DNA from: Berberis thunbergii
Taxonomy: Eukaryota > Streptophyta > Magnoliopsida > Ranunculales > Berberidaceae
Length of the DNA stretch: 64,000 nt
Reading direction: 5' to 3'
Assembly (NCBI GenBank): GCA_003290165.1
Contig: QNQO01002090.1
Coordinates: forward strand, 97,257 to 161,256
Shown: positions 11,382 through 22,849 of the stretch, one piece after another
How the letters are laid out: each line of letters starts with the position of its first letter
Numbering within the stretch: the first letter of the stretch is position 1
The notes under the pieces: generated by a model
Seen by the model: the letters and a program-made list of their open reading frames with translations, nothing else
Database searches by the model: none
What the model was told of the DNA's origin: nothing
Translations under genes and position numbers: made by a program

Positions 11382-12747
11382 GGCAACGACCACTCCACAC
11401 CATCAAAAGCGCTTTCTCACACCACCACTTATTTTTTTTTTATTTACTCACACCACCAATAAATATGCATAACCTATTAGAGAAACCCAAGCTCAAAAAG
11501 AAAAATGCAAAGTAGGGTAACTTTCGACCAATTTAAACCCTCAATTGAGACTGAATCTCAAATTCACTACAACATGCAAATTGTAGCACTTTGAGTTATC
11601 TAATCAACACAACTTGAATTAATTGAAAATGTTTTGAAATGAGCAAGTTATGCTCAATTTACTAAAGTCGCCCAAATCTTTCTCGCAATGAAAACGGGAT
11701 ACTGACTTTCGACCAACTTATGTGCTCAATCATGAGCAATAATCAAGTTGATTAAATCACAATTATTTTATTATTCTGATTTATCTAATAAACACAACTT
11801 GAATCAGTTAAAAATGTTTTGAAATGAGAAAGTTATGGCCATTTTACTAAAGTCGCCCAAATCTGTCTAGAAATGAAAACGGGATAGTTTCCTTGACTTT
11901 CGGCCAACTTATCTGCTTGATAAAGACCGATTTTCAAGTTTATTAAAACACAAAAATTGTATTACTCTTAGTTATCTGATAAACACAACTTGAATCACTT
12001 GAAAATATTTTGAAATAAGCAAGTTATGGTCATTTTACTAAAGTCGCTAAAATTTGTCTCGAAATGAAAACGGGATAGTGTCCCTGACTTTCGGCCAATT
12101 TAGGTTCTCGATCGAGACCGATTCTCAAGTTGATCAAAACACAAAGGTTGTAGTACTATGAGTTATCTAATTAACACAAATTTAATCGCTTTAAAATATT
12201 TTGAAATGAGCAAGTTATGATCATTTTACTAAAGTCGCACAAATCTGTCCAAAAAATTTTGCTGAAATTTCTTGTTCGCTCAGAACAATGCGATTGTGAA
12301 CAGAAAATTTCAGCAAATTTTTTTACTGTTCACCCATATCAATGCGAACCTCGCATTGTCTTAGGCGAACAATTTTTTTTTGTGATTTCCGAAAATTTTT
12401 CACAAGTTTACTTTGTTTTTGTGATTGAAAATATTTATGAAGTTTCTATGAGATTATTTTGTTTTTTCTGATAATTTTGGGGAAGTTGTGATTTGGGGTT
12501 CGATTTTTAGGGAGAGGGAAGAGATTTTTGAGGGAAATGGAAGAGATTTGAATGTGAGAGAGGGAAAAAATTCGAATAGGGGAGGGAGGAATCACATTTC
12601 GATTTGAATGTGGAAGGGAAAAATGTTTGTTTTTTTTTATATATATGTGATGTGGGAAAGTATGGTGGTGTGAAAAAGAAAATAGGTGGTGTGGGAGAGT
12701 AAAATGGTGTGAAAAAACACTTATGGTGGTGTGGAGTAATCGTTGCC
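11382..12747. mobile_element. Mutator-like non-autonomous element (1366 bp), perfect 9-bp TSD
   Basis: The terminal inverted repeats are GGCAACGACCACTCCACACC on the left and, reverse-complemented, GGCAACGATTACTCCACACC on the right. The similarity runs on through CACACCAC-rich sequence. The flanks are a perfect 9-bp duplication, AAAGTCTAA (11373-11381 and 12748-12756), the length expected for Mutator-like elements. No transposase is visible. The open frame at 12217-12471 looks incidental. The interior holds a four-unit tandem repeat (see 11521-12250). Confidence 0.85.
11521..12250. repeat. Four tandem units of about 190 bp inside the Mutator-like element
   Basis: Units begin at CTTTCG(A/G)CCA at 11521, 11706, 11897 and 12088, with spacings of 185, 191 and 191 bp. 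Shared blocks in each are GTTATCTAAT..AACACAA, TTTTGAAATGAGCAAGTTAT and TTTACTAAAGTCGC. The units differ by point changes and are non-coding. Confidence 0.85.
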
Positions 12748-13300
12748 AAAGTCTAAATTATAGTCTTCATTCCATATTGTCTAACAATCTCTCTATTTAA
12801 TTATTAAGCTCTTCTTTATCTAAGACACTTAAATTACGTAACTTCTACTCTCGTGGGAGATTAGATCCTTAGTATTTCATTTCAATATGGATTCTTTAGA
12901 TGCTTTAACACCATGCTCTGATGTTTAAGTGTTCAAAGTTATATTTTTCACCCTAAGGTGCGATGAGAATCTAGCTTAGGGTGTGTTAATGAGTATATAT
13001 GTTTGAATACCAACTAGAAGTGTGGTCTAATGGGGTTATCAATCCATGGTGGTGACCCCTAAAACTTTGAGATTCCCTATCTCAAGTTTCATTTTAAGCT
13101 AGATTTACATTTTGCTCTTGTTCTTTAGAAATATTATTCAAAACTTTTTTTTTACTAGGTTAATGATTTTAAGTTGATTTTCAAAGTTAGTTTTACAAAC
13201 TTTAGCCCTCATTGTGGGATTTGACCCGTATTTGCCGTTATCTAACTCAATAGATAACTATGTGTTTGCGGTATGATTTGAGATCGATCATCATTCCATT

Positions 13301-15370
13301 ATTGTAGTTTTGAATCAATCTAATTCAATTTACAACTCGAATTTAGTTATCTAAAGAGCTGAGCGACAAAACCATTTCTTTTAATGATGACTACAATATA
13401 CTAATGACATATGCTTTGTTAAACGTGTGACTCGTGTAGATTCAGTTTGAATCGAAGAACATGACACTTCCTCGTTTGTGGGCCATGAGCGGCACCTAAA
13501 GTTCAGATTTTCGATATTAACTTTAATGTCATTAATCCAATTGAATTCACAACTCGAATTTAGTTAGATTAACAGTTAAGCAATTAAACCATTTTATTTC
13601 AACAACGATTACAATATACTGATGACATATGACTTGTTAGATGTGTCACTATTGCAGATTTAGTTTCAAACCGAAGAACATGACATTTGTTCTTTTTTGT
13701 GACACGCGCAAACAGTAACACTTCCTTTGATTGAAATTACCCGTCTTCATAAACCTCATGTGCAAGGTCACAAGCATCCATGCATGGTTATAACAATTGA
13801 AAGAATTAACACACAAGACATTGAATAACAATACTTATGGATAGTATCACGTGTGAGTCGTCTATAACATAAGCAATAAGTTATGTGACATGACCAACCA
13901 ACTGAAAATAATAATCTCTAGACTATTAAATGACAAATGAGTTATGAAAAGATATGATCGAATTGAAAATTCTAAAACACCTGCATGAACCTTACGACGT
14001 GCTTAAGAGACGACATTATACAGTTCAATTATCGATGCAAATCTTCACTGATTAATTTTGTACGATGCTCGTACATAGTTAAAAACCTAAGCGACTTACG
14101 AAATAAGCGATATAAGTATGACAAAATCTAACAAAAACGATTATAGAGGAAAAAAATTAGATCTTGATGAGTCGATAACGGTCACTAGAGATAAAATAGT
14201 TTCGTAGCTCAACTCTTGATCTAACTAAGTTCGAGAGAGAGAGAGAGAGAGAGATTTATTTCATTATTTTATTTATCAAGTTATTATTTATTCAATTCCT
14301 TAATTTATGGAATTGTCTGAATTTCGAATATAGTTTCTTTTGGGCTTAATTGAATAAATTCATAAATAGAAATAACCTTAACAAAAACAAAACCTAATAG
14401 AAAAAAACACATCTTTTAACGATTCCTCTCAAGTTCCTGCATTCCTAGCTTGGAAAAGAAAAGGATAAGAGGAAAAATAAGGAGAATCTAGCAAAGGGAT
14501 AATGTAATCGAGAAGGGAGAAAAATAGCATTCAACACAACAAATAAAAGGTGATTTTATTAAATCTCTTTTTATGTTTTGTTTAGATTCAATTTTCAAGT
14601 AGGGTTTGGTTTGATATATAGATTAAGCCTAAAATTCCATGTTAGACGGAAGTTTTCATTACATGCTTCATAGGAATTAGTTTGAACTAAAGAGTATAAC
14701 TAAATTAGGCTTTTATGTAATCCCATAATACCAAACAATTCTGCAAAGTCCTACGACTTCCCTTGATTTGAAACATTCTTGTCGTCGGATTGAGTTCAAA
14801 TTAAATTCGTAATTAAATGACTAATCAAACTTCAAGATATATAAAAATCCAGGTCAATCTAAAGGCGTGAATTACCTCGAGGCAAGGCCGAAATCAGGGT
14901 TTTTGAGTATTCATTGTTAGTAACTGCTTAAGCTTTTAGAGTAAGGGGCGATTTAGATGATCTATATTCCGAGAACCATAATTTACGTGCTAAATGAGTG
15001 TGTCGGGTGGTAGGAAGACAAATTTGTAAAGAAAATTTTTAACGCTCTTCCAAATAAAAAAGAGCTCACACCATCTAGCATACAATTCGTTACACAACAT
15101 GTCATCGGCGCCTATAAACTCCAAATGAACACAAGGAGATAGAACTCAAAAGATTCGAGTTTGTGCATGGAACACATTATCACATTGTGAACACCATCTC
15201 AAAAGGCGTTTGAAACTTTCCATCTTTTGTCACTTGTAGCCTCAATTCTATTTCACATTTTGGCTTTAGAATACCATTTAGATTACTATGAATGTCCTTT
15301 TTGACATATTAGATCTCATCCTTGCACTAGACATTATAGATAAATGCTTAGTCACAACTATTCATCCCTT
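13301..15370. other. Intergenic DNA with one diverged duplication and a (GA)n run
   Basis: A segment starting ACAACTCGAATTTAGTTA at about 13331 recurs at about 13549 (period about 218 bp) and is alike over some 140 bp, ending GAAGAACATGACA. A GA dinucleotide run lies at about 14232-14253. No gene was found; the short open frames at 13649-13831 and 15288-15473 have no recognisable features. Confidence 0.5.
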
Positions 15371-15373
15371 TAT

Positions 15374-17679
15374 CACTACAAGAAATCTATCTTTTACCAA
15401 CAAAATTAATGCTACGAAAATTGATTTCCTTGTTAATATTGTAGCATTGTTAACGAATAAAAAATTTCCTTGAAAAAGCCATAAACTTGTTACTGTTTTC
15501 TAACAAAATATATTTTGTAGGAAACATTCCTTATTAAATAGGTGGCGGGAAACATTCCCTCCAAACCCAATTTCTCGCTAAATTGATTTAACACTGAAAT
15601 TATTTTTATGGCCACAAAATACTTGTTCCTTGATAATTATGGCATCATATGGAATGAAATATTTTGTTGCTAAAGAAGACTAATTTTAACAACGTACAAA
15701 TCGCTTTCCTCGTTAACGAATATTAAATCTTATTCATCTCTCTTTAGTAAGGAAATATGTTTTCCTAGACAATATCACATTATTAGTAATGATTTGATTC
15801 GTTGATAATGATTGATAATTTTTTTCATTAGGTTTTTTCTTGTTAAAGCTCGTTTATTAATTTATAGCAACAAAGTAATAGTTCATTGAGAATTGTCACA
15901 CTATTGGCAACGTTTTTTATTTTGTTGGAAACAATATATTTTTTAATGAAATCTTTGTAGTTATGAAATAAAATTTTGTTGGTAATTATAACATTGTTCG
16001 TAACAAATTGTTTTCTAGGTAAAAACTGATAATTATTTTAATGAAAATTTGTTTCTCATTAAAGTTCACTAACTATTTTATAGAGATAAGTCATTATTTT
16101 GTTGAAAATTGGTATATGCACTACAAAAAATGTTTTATTTAGTAAGAAATTTTATTTTCTTTGTTACTATGTTACTATTTCTAACAAAACTAAATTTCAT
16201 TGAAAAAACCATAGAGTTGTCACTTTTTGTAACAAAATCTATTTTGTTGGCAACTTTTCTTTGTAAAGATGTGGCCTAAAATATTTATTCCAAAACCAAT
16301 TTCCCACCAACATTATTTAGCAACAAAATATTCTATTTCAACGAAATTTTAGTTTGTTAGTTATAATGACGTCATTTACAATAAATTATTTCATTGCTAA
16401 TAAATATTAATATTATTGACAAACATTTTCTTAGTAAATGCACTATAACACTTGTTCGTGTCTCTTCAACAATGAAACTAAATTTTCTCTAGTTAATTAC
16501 CACGTTATTGCAACGATTTATTTGGTTATTAATAATGAATTTTTTTCATGAAATTTTTTATATTTAAAGCTCCTAGCTTCTTTATAGTGGAAAAATATCA
16601 ATTCGTTGAAATTTTTTATTAGTAGCATTGATATTATTTCATCTGAAAAATCAAATAAAATTTATTTAACAATACCACATTATTTTACTGTTAATTATAA
16701 TATTAATGGTAACAATTTATTTCGTTGCTAAATATTGATAAAATTTCCATGACATTTTTTCTTATTAAGACTCATTTTCTTATTTACAACAATTTAATTT
16801 TATTTCATTGGGGATATAACCAATTTCAATAATATATAGCATTGAAATGCTATTACTATTTTGTTGCTAATTATAATGGCGTTATTGTGAAAAAAAAAAT
16901 TCATTGCTAAAAGTGGTAGATATTTAACATAAATCTTATAATCGTGAAAATATTTAGTTCTAATTTATAGTGACGAAATATTATATATTGGTCTCTATTA
17001 TAATATTTCGTCACTATAATATACGTAGCAATGATATTTTTATTACAAAAAATGAGTAATTTGATTTAATAAGCTATAAAGTTGTTTCACACAACACAAT
17101 TATTCAAATAGCTCAATTGGTAAATATTGCAACAAAGTTTACTATAGGTCAGGAATTCGATTCTCGTTTAGCCTAAAAATAAATATATTATATATGGAAT
17201 TCCATAGTGGGGTCTTATCATCAAGAGTGGTGTCCTTAGAGTTTGGGAGGTAGTGAGTGGGTGTCCTTAGAGTTTGGGACCTAGATTAGGTCGTCTCTTA
17301 GGCAACTTTAATATATCATTTTTTTTATTGAAAATAATTTCCTTGGTAATTGGTAACGATACCGTTGACAACTTTCGTTGATATTCATGCATTTTACCAA
17401 CGAAAAAGTTCTATGATAAAATAGTTATTGCAACAAACAATTTGTTGGTAACAATATTTGATTTTTACCAACGAATTTTCTTGGTAGTTGTTAATATTAC
17501 CAATAAAATATTTTCTTAACTTAGCATCCCTTTTACCAATAAAAACTGTAATTCCTTGACAAATACCTTTAGCTACGGAGATGCCTTCAGGAACTCACTA
17601 ACGAATTTTTTTCTTGTTAAAAGTAGTTTAATTTTAACAAAATTTTGAATTTTGTCAATGACACTTAATTGTTGTAGTG
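15374..17679. mobile_element. CACTA-like non-autonomous element (2306 bp) with duplicated head
   Basis: The element begins CACTACAAGAAATC and ends, reverse-complemented, CACTACAACAATTAAG. It is flanked by the 3-bp duplication TAT (15371-15373 and 17680-17682). The interior is a fabric of diverged TTGTTGGTAAC/AACAAAAT motifs with no transposase. A second terminus-like CACTACAAAAAATG lies inside at 16119. Sequence following it parallels that after 15374 (for example GAAAAAGCCATAAACTTGTT versus GAAAAAACCATAGAGTTGTC), so the head is duplicated head-to-tail with a period of about 745 bp. Confidence 0.75.
17105..17235 (+). repeat. tRNA-related SINE-like fragment
   Basis: AGCTCAATTGGTAAA resembles a pol III A box and, about 40 bp on, GGAATTCGATTCTC resembles a B box (GGTTCGANNCC). 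The sequence lies within the CACTA-like element. There is no clear A tail or TSD, so it may be a decayed SINE or chance similarity. Confidence 0.35.
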
Positions 17680-17682
17680 TAT

Positions 17683-20083
17683 GTTATACCATGCAATTCT
17701 TTCTCACATTTTTTATCACCATTTTAGCTTTCTAGCATGAATGTTGGTAAGATGCTATTAGGTTCTGATCTTTGCCATGGCTGTTTTAGATGCTTATTAG
17801 AATCCTAAAGCACACATGTGAAAGGAAGCACCAAAAGGATGGTAGGGAAGAAAGAAAATCTAACAACCAAAAGCACCACATCCAAATGACATGGAACAAC
17901 CACCTTTTCACATGGCCAAGCTAATCTCTTCCTTCCTCTTCATTAAAATACAAGTCATCAGTTATTTTTTTATGATAAAAGCTCAATGGGTCTGACACAA
18001 CACACCCAAAGATTCAAGGCTATTTGCTCAGTTCTCAACTCTGTCACCATCCTCCATCTTTTAATATCTCTCTATGTCAGCTTTTCTGGTGGGAAATTAA
18101 AGATCCCCACATCACATTTGAACACAAACATACAAGGAAAGACAAGTGAGTAGGTAGATGGGTAGGTTTGGTAGGAGGTGGCTTTTCAGTGGTTTAGGAT
18201 AGAGATCACTTGGCTTTGAAAGGTCCCACCCACACTAAGGGATAATATATATATATATATATTTGATATTTGATAGGATCCTACTTTTAGGGATTTAAGG
18301 GTGAGGGTTTTTATTGGTTCGAATTGGAATAGATTTGTGATAATTTCATTTTTTTTGAATTTAGAAAAGAAAAATGGTGAAAATATAATTTAACATTTAT
18401 TCGAGATTTTTTTGTAAAATTTTGAGTTTTTTTTCTGTAAAAATACAAAAAACAACTATTAAAAAATAAAATTTTTTGAGGGTTTTTTGAAAAAATTTTG
18501 AAATTTTTTTTTTCACATATTTCATATACCATCGAAATTCCTCAAAAATTTTACATTTTTTTTTCTTTGTACCTAAATATTTCTTAAAATCAAGATATCG
18601 AAATTAAATAGAAAAAAGATATCATGTTCGTTGCTTCTAACTTCATCTTCAAATTTACAAATTCATGTCATAACTTTATTTGTTTTTGTTTTGAAAATTA
18701 TTTTTATTTCTCGTATGCTAAGCCAACAAATGCATCAAATGATGTGTTTATTTTAGATCAACTTAATACACCTAAGTATGTAAACATGATCTCAAAAAAA
18801 ATTAAAAAATAAAAAATTCAGGAAAATTTTCAATGGAAACTACATTCTACTAGCGCATATATGCAAACATGATCATGAATTGTTTAACGGACAAACCACA
18901 CGTAATTGTGAAATAAGAATAAAGATATGTGCAATCCATGTGCAAATAGCTAGTTTTTTCGTAAACTCGATTTAATATATTTATCTTTGAAAAAAAATAA
19001 AAATAATCAACCATTTGTAGAAAAAGATACTTGAAAGCGTCAACTTAATTTTTTTTCTACTTCTAAAGCTTCAAGCAATATATTAAAATCTAGTAGCTAT
19101 TACAATCAATTTTGTCGGCGTGGTATGATGCCAAACAATCTAACTAATGTGCAAATCTCACCAAACTCACTAACTTCCCAACCGAATTCCCATATTTTTT
19201 TATTATTAGGTTTCATATATATAATTAGAAGATTCGGCTAATCTTACCTTACCACCCTTCTTCCCCAAACACCTCACATGCATGGCTTCAAGATGATTAA
19301 ATTCCAAATTTTTTTTTCTAATTAAAGAATATTATCATTTAAGCACTTATGGCACTTTTCCCTAATAGAAAATTTAAGCATTGATATTAGAGATGATAAT
19401 GCTGGAAGTGTTCCATGTCGCAAGATTGAAAGAACGATAAATGTTGTGAAATAGAGCAACTAAAACTGCAAAACTCGAGCTTTCAAAATGTCTTCGATTA
19501 GCTTTGATAACAAATGTTAGGATTATACCTCACGTGTTAAACCCTAATGTTGAGGAAAAAACGACAATTAAAATAATTGAATAGTCGCAATTTAGAGATG
19601 TTGATATACACTTAAAAAAGGAACAAGTTGACCATTGGTTGTGATTTAATTAACTAGACTTTTCATGCAAGAAATTTCTATTTCTAAAAATGCTTATTGA
19701 TCAGGCAACTTGATTAGTGAAGGATTGGGACAATAGGTTAACTTTGCAAACTCTAATCTGATATAGACATTCATGATTGAGACACAAAATTGATCACAAA
19801 AGATAATCCACATTTAATTTATGAATCCTTTCTTATCTTGTTATATAATATTACTTCCATTTTTCTTCTCCAGGTTAGCACAAATAATTGAGAATCATTA
19901 TTTTTTCTAAGTTTTGAAATGTCAAAATCGTAACATATGTCGTAACCGTACTTATCATGTTATATGTCGTAAAAATCGCAATGGTTTTATAACAAAAAAT
20001 AAAAATTGTGACTTTAGACATTCCTTGTACAAGTTTACGACACTATTGCATGCCTTCTCGAAATGGTTGTGCGAAAATAAGTA
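17683..20083. other. AT-rich intergenic DNA, no gene seen
   Basis: Contains a TA dinucleotide run at about 18246-18261 and many homopolymer A/T tracts. The open frames at 18311-18532, 18624-18812 and 19955-20146 are low-complexity Lys/Asn/Phe-rich readings with no recognised motif. Confidence 0.5.
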
Positions 20084-20100
20084 GGGTGAGTCTCTGTGTG

Positions 20101-20277
20101 TTTTTTTTTTTTTTTGAAAGTAAGCTGAGTTTTTATAGGATCCCATAATTTATCAACAAGGTGTGACCTACAGGTCAACACCATAAGAAAATAATCATGC
20201 CGCCAGCAAATCTCAAACCTAAAACGTGGGGAATAAACCTACACAGTCCTAACCACTCAACCATAACACCATTGACG
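20101..20277 (-). mobile_element. SINE (tRNA-derived), minus strand, with TSD
   Basis: Read on the minus strand it starts near 20277 with an A-box-like GGTTGAGTGGTTAGG, has internal sequence shared with the SINE at 34090-34257 (GGGATCCTATAAAAAC) and ends in an A tail (T run at about 20101-20115). It is flanked by near-identical repeats: GGTGAGTCTCTGTGTG (about 20085-20100) and GGTGAGTCTGTGT (about 20278-20290). Confidence 0.75.
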
Positions 20278-20744
20278 GTGAGTCTGTGTTTGATTGAAAA
20301 GAATTGATAAATTGATAATTCCTTAAAATGACTAAAAAATGATTAGATTCTTGTTTCATTTCACTAGTGCTAAACTTTTTCTTTGCGAGATGTCGTATTT
20401 GGCCAAGAAGGTTTTCAAGCAACTTGTTTAACTCATTGCTTATTTCACATTATCAAATTCCACCAAAATGATGAGATTTCATGGAATTAAAGGTGTGTTC
20501 GGTTACTTACAATCCTATGTCATGTGAATTCATGAGGGGACCACCTAAATTTAAGTTAATTTAATATTTACTCGCCAAATACATTAGATTTCATTAAGTA
20601 TTAAAGAACACTAGATTTCATGTAACCAAATACACACTAAGTATTAAAGAACACTAGGGCAAAATGAAAAGCAAATATCACCAAAATGAAGAATCAATAT
20701 CATAATCATAAAAATAAAAAAATAAAAAAATATGTTAAGAAAAT

Positions 20745-20900
20745 CAGGTTTTTACAATCATTTTTTGTAACCAGGATGACGAGACGTGTTCCCGAAAGAG
20801 TGATAAAACCTCCAAAGATTTTATGTGTATTTCAAGATTATAAAAACCTCATCTGACGATGTCACATCATCGTAGTTGTAAAACTTGATTCCCTATCCTC
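20745..20900. repeat. Hairpin-type small repeat, copy 1
   Basis: In inverted orientation it shares AATACACATAAA-type blocks, AACCAGGATGA and CATCTGACGATG-like ends with the repeats at 24190-24355 and 24785-24925. The ends are partly complementary (GGTTTTTACAATC / TAGTTGTAAAACTTG). It is a small dispersed non-coding family. Confidence 0.5.
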
Positions 20901-21022
20901 ACTTCATAATCATACAATCGACGCGAGACACTAAGTTTTGCTTAAACAAAATGTAATACTAATCATATGTCGAAAAATATTCCAATATATCCGTTTACTT
21001 CACATGGACAGGAAAGTAGTGA

Positions 21023-21188
21023 TTACAATTGGCATAAAGCGACATTCAGTAATCTAACGGTCTTAAATATCTTTGAGGACGACCAGAGATAATTGCCATT
21101 TGCCCTAGTTTGGCAATCACAAACTTTTTTTTTATTACGATCAAACCCCAAATTACAACAAAGACAAACTGATTGATTAGCCATTAAT
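21023..21188 (-). other. Out-of-frame remnant of the MYB C-terminal CX1-2C motif
   Basis: Immediately after the MYB stop codon (21189-21191), the +1 frame, open from 21298 down to 21023, encodes CLCCNLGFDRNKKKVCDC followed by NGNY. This resembles the C3 zinc-finger-like motif near the end of subgroup-4 MYB repressors (Cys pairs separated by roughly ten residues). A further frame (about 21045-21060) reads LDY, reminiscent of the final C4 motif. It appears to be the ancestral C-terminus now outside the main frame. Confidence 0.5.
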
Positions 21189-22062
21189 TTATAGTTGTGG
21201 CATAACACCAAAATCTCCACCATCTTGTACTCTTCTTTGATGATGATGATGATGATGTTGGTGGTGGTGATATTGTTGTTTTGATTCTGCATTATCAACT
21301 GAACCTATTTGTTTAGTCTGAATTGGTAGGCTTATTGACAGCTCCAAATTCAGGTCGGGTAACTGTGATGGTTCTCTTTGTAGCAGTTGTGTTTGGTGTT
21401 GATGTGGTGGTGGTGGTGGTGGTGAGTGATTTTCTTCTGTTGTGCCACTGCCACTGTTTGCTTGATCGACCACCACCAATTTTGGTACCCTCCAATTATT
21501 CACTTTCACTGTGTTGATTGTGGTGATGTTGTTGTTGGTATTGTTCATGGGTCGATGTGTTTGAGGATCTAATCCTTGATTCATTAACTTTCGCTTAATG
21601 TGTGTGTTCCAGTGGTTCTTGATTTCGTTATCTGTTCTTCCTGGTAGTCTTCCTGCTATTAGAGACCACCTGAAATCCAAAAACGAGGATTTTTAAAAAA
21701 AAAACATGAGAGTAACTGTTTGAATAAATTCCCCAAAGAGAAAAAAAAAATACAAGAAACAAAACTATTTGAAGAAATTCTTGAAAGAGAAAAACTTACT
21801 TGTTGCCTAACAAGCTATGGAGTTTAATAATGAGCTCATCTTCTTCTTCAGAGAAATTGCCCCTTTTGAGATCAGGACGCAGGTAATTAATCCATCTGAG
21901 TCTACAACTCTTACCACATCGAAGTAAACCTGCAGCTTTGGGGAGAGATCTCCAGCACCCTTCACCATGAGTTCTAATATAGTTGATGAGGCGTTGGTCT
22001 TCTTCTTTGGTCCAAGCACCTTTGTTTGTATGAGCTTTCTCACAGCATGGTGAACGACCCAT
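21189..22062 (-). CDS. R2R3-MYB transcription factor, subgroup-4 repressor type
   Basis: A DNA-binding transcription factor of the nucleus. Two exons, 22062-21800 and 21669-21189, are joined across a GT-AG intron of 130 bp within the Lys codon of LLGNK/W, giving 247 residues. R2 is about residues 14-61, with the regularly spaced Trp residues of [16 protein letters not shown] and RLRWINYL. R3 is about 67-115 (FSEEEDEL to NTHIKRKL; the first R3 Trp is Phe, as is usual). The bHLH-contact signature [DE]Lx2[RK]x3Lx6Lx3R is present ([20 protein letters not shown]). [10 protein letters not shown] matches the subgroup-4 C1 motif, and [13 protein letters not shown] matches the C2 motif with its EAR repression core. 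Family members such as AtMYB4 repress phenylpropanoid genes. The C-terminus is His/Gln-rich and ends early; a C3-like Cys motif lies just beyond in another frame. The DNA-binding part is intact. The exact orthologue is not assigned. Confidence 0.9.
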
Positions 22063-22400
22063 TTTTTTGAAATGTGTTTTGATAGATAGAATAGTAAGAA
22101 GAAGAGAGACTTTAAATCAAAAACAACTCAAACAAGATTGTTATATTTTAAAGTGTGGGTTTGTATGTTTAGAGAGAATGAGAAAAATGGAAGGTATGGG
22201 TTTGAAGATTGAAGATTGAAGAAGGAAGCATAATTGAATTGGATCCTTTTTAAGGGGGAGTGTTTGACCTAGTTGGTGACAAAGATGAGTGGTTACAAAT
22301 TGGATCATGGGATGTAAAGATGGAGAGATGGGATTGGTAGATTGTTTGTTTGGATCTTCTACTTCCATAAGTTATTTGGACAAGTTGCTAATTACTTCAT
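22063..22400 (-). promoter_or_regulatory. Putative MYB leader and core promoter
   Basis: Upstream of the ATG on the minus strand is a CT-rich leader (TCTCTCTTCTTCTTAC) and, at about 22141-22151, a TATA-like AAAATATAAC roughly 80-90 bases before the start codon. The motif CACCAACTAGGTCAAAC (about 22262-22278) resembles MYB-type AC elements. Placement and function are inferred. Confidence 0.4.
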
Positions 22401-22701
22401 CTTTTGGATGGATGGTTAGAATTCTAGTGAGAAATTGGACATGATTGCTTCAATTTTGGAGTGATTAGCAAATAGTTATTTGGCCATTTTTTAGGTTGAT
22501 GGTTAAGTTTGGTGAAATACAGTTGATGGTTAGTGATAAGATGATGATCACAATCCATATTGCGTAGCCACCAGCAATTTGTTCATGTGTATGATGCTCG
22601 CGTAGGGATAGCAGGCATTGACTATGTTAGTTCACGTCTTTGGTCATCTAAGTTCATTTTCATATGTCGTTTATACTTTGCGTTACACCTAATTACTTTT
22701 T

Positions 22702-22832
22702 TTTTTAAGGCGAGTTAGGTTTTCAGGATCTCATAATCTATCAAAGATCAGAATTGATCAACACATCATAAATTGATAAACATGTCACCGATTGAATTCA
22801 AACTCATGACCACATGGTACCATTCGCAAAAC
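22702..22832 (-). mobile_element. SINE, 5'-truncated, minus strand, with TSD
   Basis: Read on the minus strand it carries GTCATGAGTTTGAATTC (degenerate B box), TTGATCAATTCTGATCTTTG and GAGATCCTGAAAACCTA, matching the tail half of the SINE at 34090-34257, and then an A tail. CTAATTACTTTTT occurs on both sides (about 22689-22701 and about 22833-22845). The A-box part is missing. Confidence 0.65.
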
Positions 22833-22849
22833 TCTAATTACTTTTTGTT

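Larger units (their letters stand above)
9914..13300 (+). mobile_element. LTR-like repeat copy D with three nested insertions
   Basis: Taking out the CACTA MITE (9969-10277), the hAT MITE (10906-11263) and the Mutator-like element (11382-12747), each with its TSD, leaves one continuous LTR-like repeat of about 1.3 kb. It has the TATA motif CTTATAAATACCCC at about 10615 and ends with TGTGTTTGCGGTATGATTTG near 13261-13280. It is the most complete member of the B/D type. There is no adjoining coding region. Confidence 0.65.

Noticed and set aside
11521..12250. CRISPR-like regularly spaced repeat
   Set aside because: Units are about 190 bp with no short repeat/spacer pattern, in a plant genome inside a TIR element; an ordinary tandem repeat.
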